In this document: in pieces, positions 40,732 to 50,344 of the stretch | Numbering within the stretch: position 1 is the first letter of the stretch | How the letters are laid out: each line of letters begins with the position of its first letter | NCBI RefSeq assembly: GCF_018326265.1 | Contig: NZ_AP023360.1 | Span: 7,189,001 to 7,253,000, forward strand | Reading direction: 5' to 3' | DNA: 64,000 nucleotides | From: Catellatospora sp. IY07-71 | Lineage (GTDB): Bacteria > Actinomycetota > Actinomycetes > Mycobacteriales > Micromonosporaceae | Program-made: the position numbers and the translations under genes | The notes under the pieces: generated by a model | Told to the model about the DNA's origin: nothing | Seen by the model: the letters and a program-made list of their open reading frames with translations, nothing else | Database searches by the model: none

Positions 40732-41694
40732 ATGCGTGCTGACGAGTGGGCGAAGGCCCAGGACTGGATCGCCGAGACCCTCGCCGAGCAGGGCATCGCG
40801 GCGACCGGCCCGGCGGTGGTCGACCGTGTGCGTCCGTGGTCGACGACGGCCCGGGTGCCGGTCGCGGGCGGGCAGGCGTGGTTCAAGTACAACAACGCCG
40901 GCTCGCGTTACGAGGCCGCGCTGATGCGGCTGCTGGCCGCGATCGCCCCGCACGACATGCTGGTGCCGCTCGCCGTCGACGCCGAGCTCGGCTGGATGCT
41001 GCTGCCCGACGGCGGCCCGACCATGCGCGAGATCACGTCCGACACGTTCGACCGCGACCGCTGGGAGCACCTGCTGCGCCGGTACGCGGAGCTGCAGCGC
41101 GCGGCCGCCCCGCACGCCGCGGGCATGCTGGCCGCCGGGGTGCCCGACTTCCGGCCGCACACCGTCGCCGCCCAGTACGAGAAGCTGCTCACCGACCCGT
41201 ACGTGCTGGCCAACCTCGACGCGGGCAAGATGGCCGGACTGCACGAGTGGGTGCCCCGGATCGAGCGGATGTGCCGGCGGCTGGCCGCCGGCGGCATCGC
41301 GCCCAGCGTGCAGCACGACGACCTGCACCCGAGCAACGTCTTCGCCGACGGCGACGGCGGCCTGCGCTTCTTCGACTTCGGCGACGCCACCGTGGCGCAC
41401 CCGTTCGGGTCGATGCTGGTCGTGTTGCGGGTGGTGCACCGCGACGCCAAGGTCGAGCACAAGGACCCGCTGCTGTACGAGCTGCGCGACCGCTACCTGT
41501 CCGCGTGGACGGCCGACGGCCGCGACCTGGCCGAACTCCGTGAGCTGTGCCAGGACGCCATCGTGGTCGCAAAGATCGGCAAGGCCCTGTCCTACCAGCG
41601 CTCGCTGCAGGACGCGACCGAGGAGGCGCTGGCCGAGTACGGCGAGGGCATCTACGGATGGCTCGAAGAGCTCCTCGGCCCGGACGTGATCTGA
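40732..41694 (+). CDS. Aminoglycoside phosphotransferase (APH)-like kinase
   Basis: A 320-residue kinase-like protein. VQHDDLHPSNVF is the catalytic loop (Asp-x3-Asn) and FFDFGDA the metal-binding motif; the N-lobe has FKYNNAGSRYEAALMRLLA. The family phosphorylates aminoglycosides, choline or other small molecules; this member shows no sign of a specific resistance gene. A single gene, ATG 40732. Confidence 0.85.
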   Translation: MRADEWAKAQDWIAETLAEQGIAATGPAVVDRVRPWSTTARVPVAGGQAWFKYNNAGSRYEAALMRLLAAIAPHDMLVPLAVDAELGWMLLPDGGPTMREITSDTFDRDRWEHLLRRYAELQRAAAPHAAGMLAAGVPDFRPHTVAAQYEKLLTDPYVLANLDAGKMAGLHEWVPRIERMCRRLAAGGIAPSVQHDDLHPSNVFADGDGGLRFFDFGDATVAHPFGSMLVVLRVVHRDAKVEHKDPLLYELRDRYLSAWTADGRDLAELRELCQDAIVVAKIGKALSYQRSLQDATEEALAEYGEGIYGWLEELLGPDVI

Positions 41695-41719
41695 CCTGCC
41701 GGCTGATCTCGCTGTGGCG

Positions 41720-43669
41720 CTACGGGACCCTGGTGGTGACTTCGACGACCTTGACGGCCCAGTCCAGCGCCGTCGGCGGCGGCATCAGTTCGACATCCCG
41801 CTGTACGGCGCGCATGCCGAGCCGGTCCAGGACCCCGTTGATGCCGGGCAACGTGTCGCGCGAGACCGACCTCGACCTCTCCCCCAGCCTCGGCAGGGAG
41901 AACGGAGCCGAGCTGAACGGCTCCTCGGCGACGAGCAGCACCAGCCAGTCCGTGACGAACGCGCCCTTCTCGACGGGACGGTCCGGGGGCAGCCTGAAGG
42001 CGACGGCGCCCCCGTGGCCCGCCTCCGCGGTCCAGCCCCCTTCGACGTACTCCCCGGGGAACAGGTTCGCGTGCATGCGGTACCGGTCGGTCAGGTCCAG
42101 CAGGACGCAGAAGAGCCTGCGGTCGGTGGTGTTGCGCAGCCGGATGAACACCGTCGGCGGCACCCAGCTCGTGCCGTTCCACGTGTAGTCGAGAACGAGG
42201 TCGTTCACCGGCGGCGGCTCGTGGCCGCGGGCGGGACGCGAGCCGTCAGCCGGGGCCGGGACCAGTTCGATCTGGATCGCCTCGGCCAGCGCCGGGGACG
42301 CGCTCGGCAGGTTGCGGATCTGCAGCCAGCGGGCGATGTGCTCCAGCCGGCGTACGGTCTGCTCGATGCCGCCGTCATCGGCGCCGACCGGGTCGGCCAG
42401 CGATCTGTCGTCGAGACCGAAGATCTGCACCGTACCGCGGGCGTGGTCCTGGCGGACCCGCAGCCGAAGCCCGGAGGTGAACGGGTCGGCGGGCCGGACG
42501 AGCCGGACATGCGGTGAGGGCCCACCGCCGGGGCCGCTGACCTGGACGGTTCCCGTCAGCCGCGCAGTGACGTCCGGGTCCGCCTCGATCGACACCGCGA
42601 CCGGCGGGAGCGGCACGTCGGTGAGGACCATCTCGTAGTGCTTCTCCTCGTCCGGTGCCCAGCCGACCGGCTCGACGACGCTGTGTCGGACATGCACGCT
42701 GAGCACCCGGACCTGCTGCAACGGTGCGGCGTGGTGCACCCCGAACCGGGCGTCGGCGACGACACCATGCATCGCCCCGGCGTCCAGCTCCCACCGGCCG
42801 TGGAGGTGGCGCATGCTGATCCGGGAGGCGCGCGGCCGCAGCGTTCCGCCGAGGAACTCGAGGTCGGCAAGGTCGCCGAGCGCTTCCAGGGTGGGCACCT
42901 GGCTGGAGCGCCAGCCCTCGACGCGGCAGCGCGCGTGGCTGAACACCTGCCGGTACGTGGCGTGCGGGCCGAGCCGGGCGAGCGCATGCCCGAGCGCCTC
43001 GGTGAAGACGCCGTGCCAGCCGTCGGCGAAGGGCCACTCCCTCGCCCGCTCCCACTCGTTGCAGGCGGCGAGCGCCACGTGGCCGGGCAACTGCAGGCCG
43101 GGGGCGGCACGCTTCGGGTCGGCGGCTGCTGCGACCAGCTCGGGCAGCAGGTCGCGCAGGGCCGGTGCGGTCGTCGACGCGGGGGCGAGCCTGGCTTTCG
43201 TACCCGGCACCGGGACGTCGCGCATACCACTGCGGGAATGACACGAGTCCATGATCGTGACCAGCTGGGCGCCGGTCGTGACGACCTCATGGGCCAGGAT
43301 GCCGAGTTCCTTGTCGTACAGGTCGGCCACGTCGGCGCGGCTGTCGTGGCACACGACGGTCTGGCACATGCCGGCGCTCTCGGCGTACCAGATCTCCTCG
43401 GGCAGCGGCGCGGTCGAGCCGTGTCCGCTGTACCAGAACAGCGCGATGTCGCCGGGGCCGAGCCCGCCGAGATGCCGGCGGAACGCCTCGATGATCCCGG
43501 CCCGGGTGGCCTGCTCGTCCAGCAGCCTCTCGACGACGAGGTCACCCGGCGCGACACGGTCACGCAGGAGCGCCTCGGCCAGATCCACATCGTTGACGCA
43601 CCCCTGCAGGTCCAGCTCCGGCAGCTTGTACCGGTCGATCCCGACCAGCAGGGCGTGGACCTTGGGCAT
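41720..43669 (-). CDS. Caspase-like (C14) protease with C-terminal beta-rich extension
   Basis: A 649-residue protein. The N-terminal 230 residues are a metacaspase-type domain with His83 in FWYSGHGS and Cys143 in IMDSCHS, plus the start HALLVGIDRYKLPELDLQGC, then VND. The remaining 400 residues have no recognised catalytic motif and look beta-rich (VRLRVRQDHARGTVQIFGLD), resembling C-terminal extensions of actinobacterial caspase proteins. ATG 43669. It lies 99 bp downstream of a CHAT protease on the same strand. A cell-death or signalling protease is likely; substrate and trigger are unknown. Confidence 0.85.
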   Translation of the reverse strand: MPKVHALLVGIDRYKLPELDLQGCVNDVDLAEALLRDRVAPGDLVVERLLDEQATRAGIIEAFRRHLGGLGPGDIALFWYSGHGSTAPLPEEIWYAESAGMCQTVVCHDSRADVADLYDKELGILAHEVVTTGAQLVTIMDSCHSRSGMRDVPVPGTKARLAPASTTAPALRDLLPELVAAAADPKRAAPGLQLPGHVALAACNEWERAREWPFADGWHGVFTEALGHALARLGPHATYRQVFSHARCRVEGWRSSQVPTLEALGDLADLEFLGGTLRPRASRISMRHLHGRWELDAGAMHGVVADARFGVHHAAPLQQVRVLSVHVRHSVVEPVGWAPDEEKHYEMVLTDVPLPPVAVSIEADPDVTARLTGTVQVSGPGGGPSPHVRLVRPADPFTSGLRLRVRQDHARGTVQIFGLDDRSLADPVGADDGGIEQTVRRLEHIARWLQIRNLPSASPALAEAIQIELVPAPADGSRPARGHEPPPVNDLVLDYTWNGTSWVPPTVFIRLRNTTDRRLFCVLLDLTDRYRMHANLFPGEYVEGGWTAEAGHGGAVAFRLPPDRPVEKGAFVTDWLVLLVAEEPFSSAPFSLPRLGERSRSVSRDTLPGINGVLDRLGMRAVQRDVELMPPPTALDWAVKVVEVTTRVP

Positions 43670-43768
43670 AACGCGGTCTCCTGTCTGGCGCAGGCTGCGA
43701 GCGGCCGGTCAGATTCGGTCAGCCGTACTGTGACGGACAGGCTCAGGTGTGACCCGCCCGTCGGCCTG

Positions 43769-45007
43769 TCATGGGCCGGTGTGTGCGAACGGGGTCCACA
43801 CGCTGGGCCGGTCCCGGTGCCTGTCCCTCAGCCGGCGCACCGCATGGTGCAGTGCTTCGGCGGCCAGGTCGGCCCGCAGCACACCGCCGTGAGCCACGGC
43901 CTCGTAGACCTCCTTGGCGATCTGCGCGGCCTCGTCGTCCCAGATGGACCACAGCGTGGCGATGACGTGCCGGTATCCGGTGTAGTGCAGGGCCGCGGCG
44001 AGGGTGATCGCCTCATCCGGGAGGTTCGCCCCGCCGACGGCGGTCTTGCAGCCGGACAGGTAGGCGAAGTCGCCACGGTACTGCTGGGAGCTGAGATCGG
44101 TCACGGTGAGCGTGCCGTCCTGCACGAGCAGCCCACCCTGCGACGGATCGGCCAGATTCTGCTCCCCGTGGCAGGCGAAGTGCACCCAGCCGTGCTCGCG
44201 CAGTCCGCTCATGACCGTGTCGCGGGTGGCCTGCGACCCGACCAGCGACGTGCACCGGCCAGCGAACAGCTGCGTGATGAACTGTTCCTCCGACCTCACC
44301 TTGGGCAGGTCCGCCTGGTTCGGCGTCTGCGGCATGCCGACGAACAGCATCCGCTCGGAGTCACCATGCGGCTCCCCCGCGTCACCCCTGGCCTGCACCA
44401 GCGCGCGCAGTGTGGGCGTGTAGGAGGAGACGACCCGATCCAGGACCGCCTCACCGGCCGTACTGTGATCACCGGCGGCGTGGATCGGCAGCAGCGCCAG
44501 CGGGCCGGTCGGGCACCACCAGATGCGGGGCCAGGCGCCGCTCGGCGTTCCGGTGTAGCCCAGGTGTGCCAGCACCTTGGCCGCGAACGCGTCCCACATC
44601 CAGCGCAGGCACCGATCCAGTGCCGCCTCGACGGTGTTCCCCGAGACGGTCACATCGGCGTCGCGAGTGAAGCTCCCCCGCAGCGTGTCACCCTGCCGGG
44701 CCCCGACCGCCTCCAGGTACGCCTGGGCCTGCGCGGCGACGTCCTCCTGGCGCAGGTCCGGCAGCTCCACGACCTCGACGCCGGACGTCTTGACGATGAG
44801 GGCGTCGCAACGCCACCGGCTGATGTTCAGGATGACCACCGGCCCGCCGTCCGCGGCCGGGAGCAGGCTCTTCAGCGGGGGCGGCCGCAGGAAGTCCTCG
44901 AACCCCTCGAGCGCGCGCACCTGCTCGACGAGCTCGTCCCACTCGCGGGCCAGTGCCATACGGCGGTCGACATCCTGCGTGAACCGCTCGGAGCTGCCAG
45001 TAGTCAC
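43769..45007 (-). CDS. CHAT-domain protease, apparently the detached C-terminus of a TPR-CHAT protein
   Basis: A 412-residue protein. Residues 15-70 (DRRMALAREWDELVEQVRAL, then EGFEDFLRPPPLKSLLPAAD) are the linker that normally follows the TPR region of actinobacterial TPR-CHAT proteins. The CHAT caspase-fold dyad is His280 (WVHFACHGEQN) and Cys320 (YLSGCKTAVG). Start GTG 45007 lacks a good ribosome-binding site, as expected if the gene was separated from its 5' part. The corresponding TPR half is at 46353-49001. It could be active if translated alone or paired with the TPR protein. Confidence 0.88.
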   Translation of the reverse strand: MTTGSSERFTQDVDRRMALAREWDELVEQVRALEGFEDFLRPPPLKSLLPAADGGPVVILNISRWRCDALIVKTSGVEVVELPDLRQEDVAAQAQAYLEAVGARQGDTLRGSFTRDADVTVSGNTVEAALDRCLRWMWDAFAAKVLAHLGYTGTPSGAWPRIWWCPTGPLALLPIHAAGDHSTAGEAVLDRVVSSYTPTLRALVQARGDAGEPHGDSERMLFVGMPQTPNQADLPKVRSEEQFITQLFAGRCTSLVGSQATRDTVMSGLREHGWVHFACHGEQNLADPSQGGLLVQDGTLTVTDLSSQQYRGDFAYLSGCKTAVGGANLPDEAITLAAALHYTGYRHVIATLWSIWDDEAAQIAKEVYEAVAHGGVLRADLAAEALHHAVRRLRDRHRDRPSVWTPFAHTGP

Positions 45008-45113
45008 CGATTCATCAAACCGGACCTCCCCGGCGTCGAGGAAGCCCGACGTCAGGTTCTGGCCGAACGTCGTTCGCTGTCCGGCCGGGCAGCCGTCTAC
45101 ATCGGATGACCGG

Positions 45114-45491
45114 CTACCGCGCTCGGGCCTGCCAGACCGGCCGTCGGGGGTCGTCGACGGCGTGCTGGAAGCGCCGGTCTCCGCCGGGACCGAGCGGATC
45201 GAGCAGGACCCGGTTCAGCGCGTCGTGGTCGTGCGTGTCGAAGTAGCAGCCTTCGGCCGAGTACTCGCCGCGCGGGTAGCGCTGTGCCCGGGGGAAGAGG
45301 AAGTCGTCGATCGTCGCACGGATGACGTCGCGGCCCTGTGCGCGCAGGACGACGGCCAGTTCGTCGGCGAGCGTGGTCTTGCCCGCGGCGGGCGGTCCGT
45401 CGACGGCGACCCGCGTCGGGTGTGTGACCGTGACGGACCCGACCGCCTCAGCCAAGCGGCCCAGTACCTCGTCGCGGGTGCCTTGATCCAT
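45114..45491 (-). pseudogene. Truncated uridine kinase-like P-loop protein
   Basis: 125 residues from ATG 45491. VAVDGPPAAGKTTLADELA is a Walker A, and RATIDDFLFPRAQRYPRGEY and DALNRVLLDPLGPGGDRRFQ match uridine kinase-like proteins, but these are about 200 residues. The frame stops soon after the RRFQHAV segment, and the conserved FDGVF half is missing and not recovered in other frames. It is probably a remnant or a C-terminally truncated gene carried with the neighbouring APH gene. Confidence 0.7.
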
Positions 45492-45513
45492 CTCTTGCCA
45501 CGCGATCGCGTTC

Positions 45514-46257
45514 TCAGACGGCTCGGACTTCGGCGAGCCGTCTGGCTGAGTACTCGTCGTCCCAGCTGACGGCGGCCTCCCACGCGGCCGAGGCCTGCGC
45601 GGCGATGTCGTGCGCGCCGTCGTCGAGGCCGGCGGCGTTGCCGGGCAGCACGAGGTCGAGGTCGGGGACGTCCACGTGCGACTCGTCCCAGTCGATGAGC
45701 GCGACCTGATGCGCGGTCACCCGGACGTTGCCGGGGTTGGCCGGATTGCCATGGACGACGCAGGTCGGACGTCCGGTGAGCCGCGCCCACGCTGCCCGGC
45801 ATCGAGCAACGCCCTCCGCGGGCATCGCGCCGAGGTCGATCTTCGTCCCGGTCTCGGCATGCAGGAGGTCGGCCGACGATCGCCAGCCTGGGCGCTGCGG
45901 CCAGCCCTGTGTCAACCGATGCAGCTCGCGAAGCGCGTCGGCCACACGACGCCAGTCGTCCTGCGTCTCGGGCGGTCCGCCGTCCATGTAGGTCATCACC
46001 ACCAGACCGTCGACGAACAACCGGCCGTCCGAAGCCGGGATCGGCACGGGCACGGTCATACCTTCTCGGTCGAGGTATTGCAGGAGTTCGGTCTCCCACC
46101 TGAGATCGGCGTCGCTCCTGGTGCCGAGCCGACCGACCGCGAGGCGCCCGTCGATCCGCACGCTCCACACGTCGTTGGCGGCTCCGCCCGTGAGCCGTTC
46201 GATGCGAGCGGCGTCGTCACCCCACTGCCCAATTGCCTCCCATCCCACGGGCCACAT
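45514..46257 (-). CDS. Aminoglycoside phosphotransferase (APH)-like kinase
   Basis: A 247-residue kinase-like protein. ERLTGGAANDVWSVRIDGRL is the N-lobe, VVHGNPANPGNVRV holds the catalytic-loop region (the usual Asp after His-Gly is Asn here) and VALIDWDESH the metal-binding Asp. The change HGD to HGN may impair catalysis. It is shorter than typical APH enzymes. It lies between the two halves of the TPR-CHAT gene and is likely cargo of the inserted segment. Confidence 0.78.
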   Translation of the reverse strand: MWPVGWEAIGQWGDDAARIERLTGGAANDVWSVRIDGRLAVGRLGTRSDADLRWETELLQYLDREGMTVPVPIPASDGRLFVDGLVVMTYMDGGPPETQDDWRRVADALRELHRLTQGWPQRPGWRSSADLLHAETGTKIDLGAMPAEGVARCRAAWARLTGRPTCVVHGNPANPGNVRVTAHQVALIDWDESHVDVPDLDLVLPGNAAGLDDGAHDIAAQASAAWEAAVSWDDEYSARRLAEVRAV

Positions 46258-46352
46258 CGTACGAGGTTCCGAACATCACTGCTCCCCGGCGAACCGCGGC
46301 TGCCACCACGGAACCCGCTGAGCTGGACGGATGAGCTCGCGGCGGCGGCCGG

Positions 46353-49001
46353 TCAACGTCCCGAGGCGAGCAGCCGCTGCCGCGCGCGGTCAAGCCGGGC
46401 CGCCAGGCGAGGGTGCCGCGCAGCCAGGTGGTGTGCCTCGCGGTGCAACCGCAGCTGCTGCTCCCACATCAGGGACCGGCCCCGTTCGCCGAGTTCGACG
46501 GCCTGGTCCGGGCTCTGGGCGGACAGGGCCGCGGCCGCCGCATCGGAGGCGAGAGTGTTCCACGAGGTCAGGGCCTTCTCCTGATCGCGACGGTCGAGAC
46601 CGGTCCAGGCCAGCTGCGGGAGCAGGTCGACCGCGACGGTGAACGCCTCGGCCGCCGAGCCCGGCTCGTCCAGCACCAGGGCCTGCGCCGCCCACTCTCC
46701 GGCCGCGTGGATGCGGATCGACACCGCGGCTGTCGGGTGGTGAGCCGCATCGCGGTATACCGCTACGGCCTCGCGGCGATGTTCCGGCCGGCCGGTGGCA
46801 TCCGCGAGGGCGGCGAGCACGGTGGCGAGGTCGTACTCGTTGAGGGCCTGGTCCGGGTCGGTGGTGCCGGTCGCGGCGATGGCACGGCGGTAGGCGTCGA
46901 TCGCCGCGACCAGGTCGGGGGTCGCCCCGGTCAGCTCCCACCAGTCGTGGAGGGCGTCGCCGAGGGTCCGCAGCCGGTGGCTGCGCGGCGAGCTGACGTC
47001 AGGGAGGTCCGCGACCGCACGTAAGACCTCGACTGCCTCGGCGACCAGTGCGGGTTCGCCGGTCTTGGTGAGGGTGCTGCCGAGCATGGTCTGGCGGCCG
47101 ATGCGCTCGACGTGCCGGGGCGGGGTGGCGGCGACCGCGTCGCGCATCAGGGCGACGGCCTCGGTGAGCGCGGCCGGGTCGGAGGTCTCGCTGTGCCGGG
47201 TGACCAGAGCGCTTGCCAGCAGCGTACGGCGGCGCGGGCGGTCGGGATGGTCAGGTCGGCAGTCGACGGCTTCCCGTAGCAGTCGAATGCATTCGGCCAG
47301 GTCCGCCTCGCGGCCGCGCAGGTGGAAACGCAGGTGCAGGGCGATGGCCAGGCCCGAGCCGTGGTGCTGGCGCCGGGCGGGTGGCGCGCCGCGGTACGCG
47401 TTGCGGTGCAGGTCGATCGCCTCATCCAGGTCGGCGGGCTCGCCGGTGAGCTGATGGCGGGAGTCGACGGCCATGGCGAGGTTCACCTGGCGTCTGGAGC
47501 GGTCGAGGTGCCCGGGCGGGGTGCAGCGGACAGCGGCGCGGTGGGAGGTGATCGACTCCGCGAGGTCGGCCGGGTCCTGTGTGCGCTGGAATCGCTCGAA
47601 CCATATGCCGCCCAGGTTCGACAGGTGGCTGCCGCGGTGGATGTGGGTGCGCGGGAGCGCGGCGAGCGCGGCGAGGGCCGCGAGGTAGGCCTGCAGGGCG
47701 CGGTCCAGGTCGGCGATGTCGTCGAGGTGTTCGAATCGTGCGGCCAGGACGTTCGCCTGGTTGCCGGCCCGCACCGGATCGTCAGGCCTGCCCGCCTCGT
47801 CGTAGGCGGCTATCGCCTCGCTCAGGTCGGCGTAGTCGCCACGTTCGTCGTAGCGGTCGTGCAGGGCGTGGCCGAGATTGGAGAGATAGGCGAGGCGCTG
47901 GGGGTCGCTTCCGCGGGCCGTTCGCACCGCCGACCGGTGCAGGTCGACGGCGGCGTCCAGGTCGGCCAGGTCGGCGAGGGCGGTGAACCGCATGTTCAGC
48001 GAGCTGGCGAGGGCGGACATGCGGCGCGCGCCGTCCGGCTCCCCGGGACCCGTGCAAGCCAGGATCTCCTGCAACAGGGTGACCGACAGTTGCAGGTCGT
48101 CGATGGAGCCCCGTTGTTCGAAGCGGTGGCGCAGCATCAGCGCGAGGTTGGTCTTGCCCATAGCCTCGGAATCCTGAGCATGGGCTATCGCCCGGTCGAG
48201 ATCGCGCGGCCGGCCACCCGTCTCGAACCGCGTGTGCAGGACGGCCGCGTACTGCGAACGGTAGCGGGATTCTTGTGGCAGGTGCCGCAGCGCGCGCCGG
48301 TGTGCATGTACGGACTCGGCCAGGTCCGCTGCCTGCGCACCGCGCTGGAACCGCGTATGAAGCGCGACGCCGAGGTTGGCCCAGTAGCGGGCCTGCTCCG
48401 CGGGCTGCCCGAACCCGCTCCCGGCCGCGGAGCGGAACAGGGCGACCGCCTCGTCGAGGTCCTTCTCATCGCTGTGATGACGGTAGCGGGCGAACACGCC
48501 GGCACCCAGGTTGCATGAGAACTCGGCGTGGTCCGGGGTGCCGGACGGGGTCAGCGCGACGGCGCACCGGCCCAATACGATGCCGAGGTCGACCGCGATG
48601 TCGTCGAATTGCCGCAGGCTGTCGTCGATCAGGTCTCGGGACTCGTTGTGCAGCAGTTCCGGGAGCTGTTCGTCGTTTGCCGGATCGGACAGCGGACCGG
48701 CCAGCTGCGGCGGCACCTCGGCGTCCGGGTCGACGGCGAGCAGCACCTTGTAGAGGCGGTAGGCGGTCTGGCAGTCGGGGTCGTCGTGGTCGTTGGGCGA
48801 CTCGATCCAGCGGCACCAGAACAGCAGGGCCGCCAGTGCGAGGGCCTCCGCGTCGACGCCTAGCTCACCCTCGCCCTGCACGCGCAGTGCCCCGGTCAGC
48901 AGCCGTCTGCCTTCGTCACGCGCGGCGTCCTCTGTGATCGGCCGAGTGTCCGCGCCGTCGAAGTACGCCGCAAGTCGGGTTGGGACATCCATCGGCTCCA
49001 T
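46353..49001 (-). CDS. TPR-repeat protein, N-terminal half of a TPR-CHAT protein
   Basis: An 882-residue protein. Residues about 130-800 are TPR-like repeats (ANLGVALHTRFQRGAQAADL, LASSLNMRFTALADLADLDA, LSNLGHALHDRYDERGDYAD). The end DQAVELGERGRSLMWEQQLR, then LHREAHHLAARHPRLAARLD, is the conserved linker before CHAT domains, but the frame stops at once (LLASGR). No CHAT domain follows; it is encoded separately at 43769-45007. ATG 49001 (or 48992, with GGAG upstream). It probably senses a partner or damage signal for the CHAT protease. Confidence 0.85.
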   Translation of the reverse strand: MEPMDVPTRLAAYFDGADTRPITEDAARDEGRRLLTGALRVQGEGELGVDAEALALAALLFWCRWIESPNDHDDPDCQTAYRLYKVLLAVDPDAEVPPQLAGPLSDPANDEQLPELLHNESRDLIDDSLRQFDDIAVDLGIVLGRCAVALTPSGTPDHAEFSCNLGAGVFARYRHHSDEKDLDEAVALFRSAAGSGFGQPAEQARYWANLGVALHTRFQRGAQAADLAESVHAHRRALRHLPQESRYRSQYAAVLHTRFETGGRPRDLDRAIAHAQDSEAMGKTNLALMLRHRFEQRGSIDDLQLSVTLLQEILACTGPGEPDGARRMSALASSLNMRFTALADLADLDAAVDLHRSAVRTARGSDPQRLAYLSNLGHALHDRYDERGDYADLSEAIAAYDEAGRPDDPVRAGNQANVLAARFEHLDDIADLDRALQAYLAALAALAALPRTHIHRGSHLSNLGGIWFERFQRTQDPADLAESITSHRAAVRCTPPGHLDRSRRQVNLAMAVDSRHQLTGEPADLDEAIDLHRNAYRGAPPARRQHHGSGLAIALHLRFHLRGREADLAECIRLLREAVDCRPDHPDRPRRRTLLASALVTRHSETSDPAALTEAVALMRDAVAATPPRHVERIGRQTMLGSTLTKTGEPALVAEAVEVLRAVADLPDVSSPRSHRLRTLGDALHDWWELTGATPDLVAAIDAYRRAIAATGTTDPDQALNEYDLATVLAALADATGRPEHRREAVAVYRDAAHHPTAAVSIRIHAAGEWAAQALVLDEPGSAAEAFTVAVDLLPQLAWTGLDRRDQEKALTSWNTLASDAAAAALSAQSPDQAVELGERGRSLMWEQQLRLHREAHHLAARHPRLAARLDRARQRLLASGR

Positions 49002-49019
49002 CCGGCGAGCGTATGCCTA

Positions 49020-49493
49020 GTGGCGGCGGGCCGGGCTGCGCGCGGAGTTGGTGCTGTCGCGGACCGGCCCGCTCGGGCCGGTGATCGCCTGTTCGGCGTC
49101 GAATCCACCGGGCCGATCATCAGCGTCATGCCGATCTTCCTCATCGGCGTGCTGTTCGGCCTCGCCATGGACTACGAGGTCTTCCTCGTCACCCGCACCC
49201 GCGAGGAGTACGTCCACGGAGCCACCCCGGACGAGGCCATCGTCACCGGCACCCGCCACGGCGCGCGTGTGGTCACCGCCGCCGCGCTCATCATGATCTC
49301 GGTGTTCGCCGGATTCGTCCTCACCGACGACACGATCGTCAAATCCCTGGGCGTCGCCCTGGCCGTCGACGTCGCCGTCGACGCCTTCCTGGTCCGCATG
49401 ACCATCATCCCCGCCGTCATGTCGCTGCTGGGCAAGGCCGCCTGGTGGCTGCCCGCCTGGCTCGACCGGCTCCTGCCGAACATCGGCGTGTAA
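49020..49493 (+). pseudogene. MMPL family transporter remnant (C-terminal part)
   Basis: From about 49089 the frame encodes LFGVESTGPIISVMPIFLIG, then VLFGLAMDYEVFLVTRTREE, ending in WWLPAWLDRLLPNIGV, the last third of an MMPL/RND-type lipid exporter. The first roughly 550 residues are absent; the DNA before 49089 belongs to no transporter. It abuts the TPR gene on the opposite strand, so it marks a rearrangement or insertion boundary. It is unlikely to be functional. Confidence 0.85.
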
Positions 49494-49703
49494 GGCGAGC
49501 AGCTCACCCACCGGCTGGCCGCTGATCAGCAGCCCGGTCGAGACGCTGCCCAGCGCGCAGACTCCCCCGTCGAGGCCGGTGAGCCGGCGGCGAGCGCGGA
49601 GCCCGAACGGGAGCTGGAACTCGTCGGAGCCTGAGTAGCAGCGCGGCCCGCCCCGTCCTCTGGCCCGGGGTTTTCCGGAGCCTCGCGACGGGTACCCGCC
49701 CGT

Positions 49704-50216
49704 ATGGCCGTCGTGGCTACCCGTGACATCAGGCTGCCGGGCGTCATCCTGGGCGCCGGGCTCGGCGGGTTCTTCGACGGCATCCTCCTGCACCAGCTGC
49801 TGCAGTGGCACCACATGCTCACCAGCACCGACACCGATCGCGCCGGTGTCGCCTACTACCCGGCCGACACCGTGCCGGGACTGAGGATGAACACCGTGTG
49901 GGACGGCGTGTTCCACACCTTCACCTGGCTGGCCGTGCTCGTGGGTCTCGGGCTGCTCTACCACCGGGTGTCCACCGGCCGGGGCCGCATGTGGGGTTCG
50001 CGCGCGCTGTGGGGCTGGATCCTGGTCGGCTGGGGCCTGTTCAACCTCGTCGAAGGAGTCGTCGACCACCATGTGCTCGGCATCCACCACGTACGCGCGG
50101 GGCCCGACCGGCTGTGGTGGGATCTGGGCTTCCTGGCAATCGGCGGTCTCCTGGTCATCGGTGGGCTGCTCCTGCAGCGCGGCACCGGCCCCGCGCGGGA
50201 CGGCCGGGCGCCGTGA
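49704..50216 (+). CDS. DUF2243 membrane protein
   Basis: A 170-residue protein with four membrane helices. GGFFDGILLHQLLQWHHMLT, NTVWDGVFHTFTWLAVLVGL and GWGLFNLVEGVVDHHVLGIH, then HV, are signature DUF2243 His-rich motifs, which could bind metal or heme. The function is unknown. The start is ATG 49704; the gene is monocistronic or read with the phosphatase downstream. Confidence 0.88.
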   Translation: MAVVATRDIRLPGVILGAGLGGFFDGILLHQLLQWHHMLTSTDTDRAGVAYYPADTVPGLRMNTVWDGVFHTFTWLAVLVGLGLLYHRVSTGRGRMWGSRALWGWILVGWGLFNLVEGVVDHHVLGIHHVRAGPDRLWWDLGFLAIGGLLVIGGLLLQRGTGPARDGRAP

Positions 50217-50344
50217 ACCACGCGCACCACCCTGACGGGGGGGCTGCGATCCCCGCTACTACCCGGCGTGACCGACGTACAAACCGGCAGCGCACGGGCG
50301 GCAGCCGGTTTCCGCGTGCCCGGTGGCGGTCTACGCTGAGTTCC

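Noticed and set aside
42638-45109. 823-codon frame antisense to the caspase and CHAT genes
   Set aside because: No domain and shadowed by well-supported proteases; its end (FIKPDLPGVEEARRQVLAER) looks protein-like but has no match I can name.
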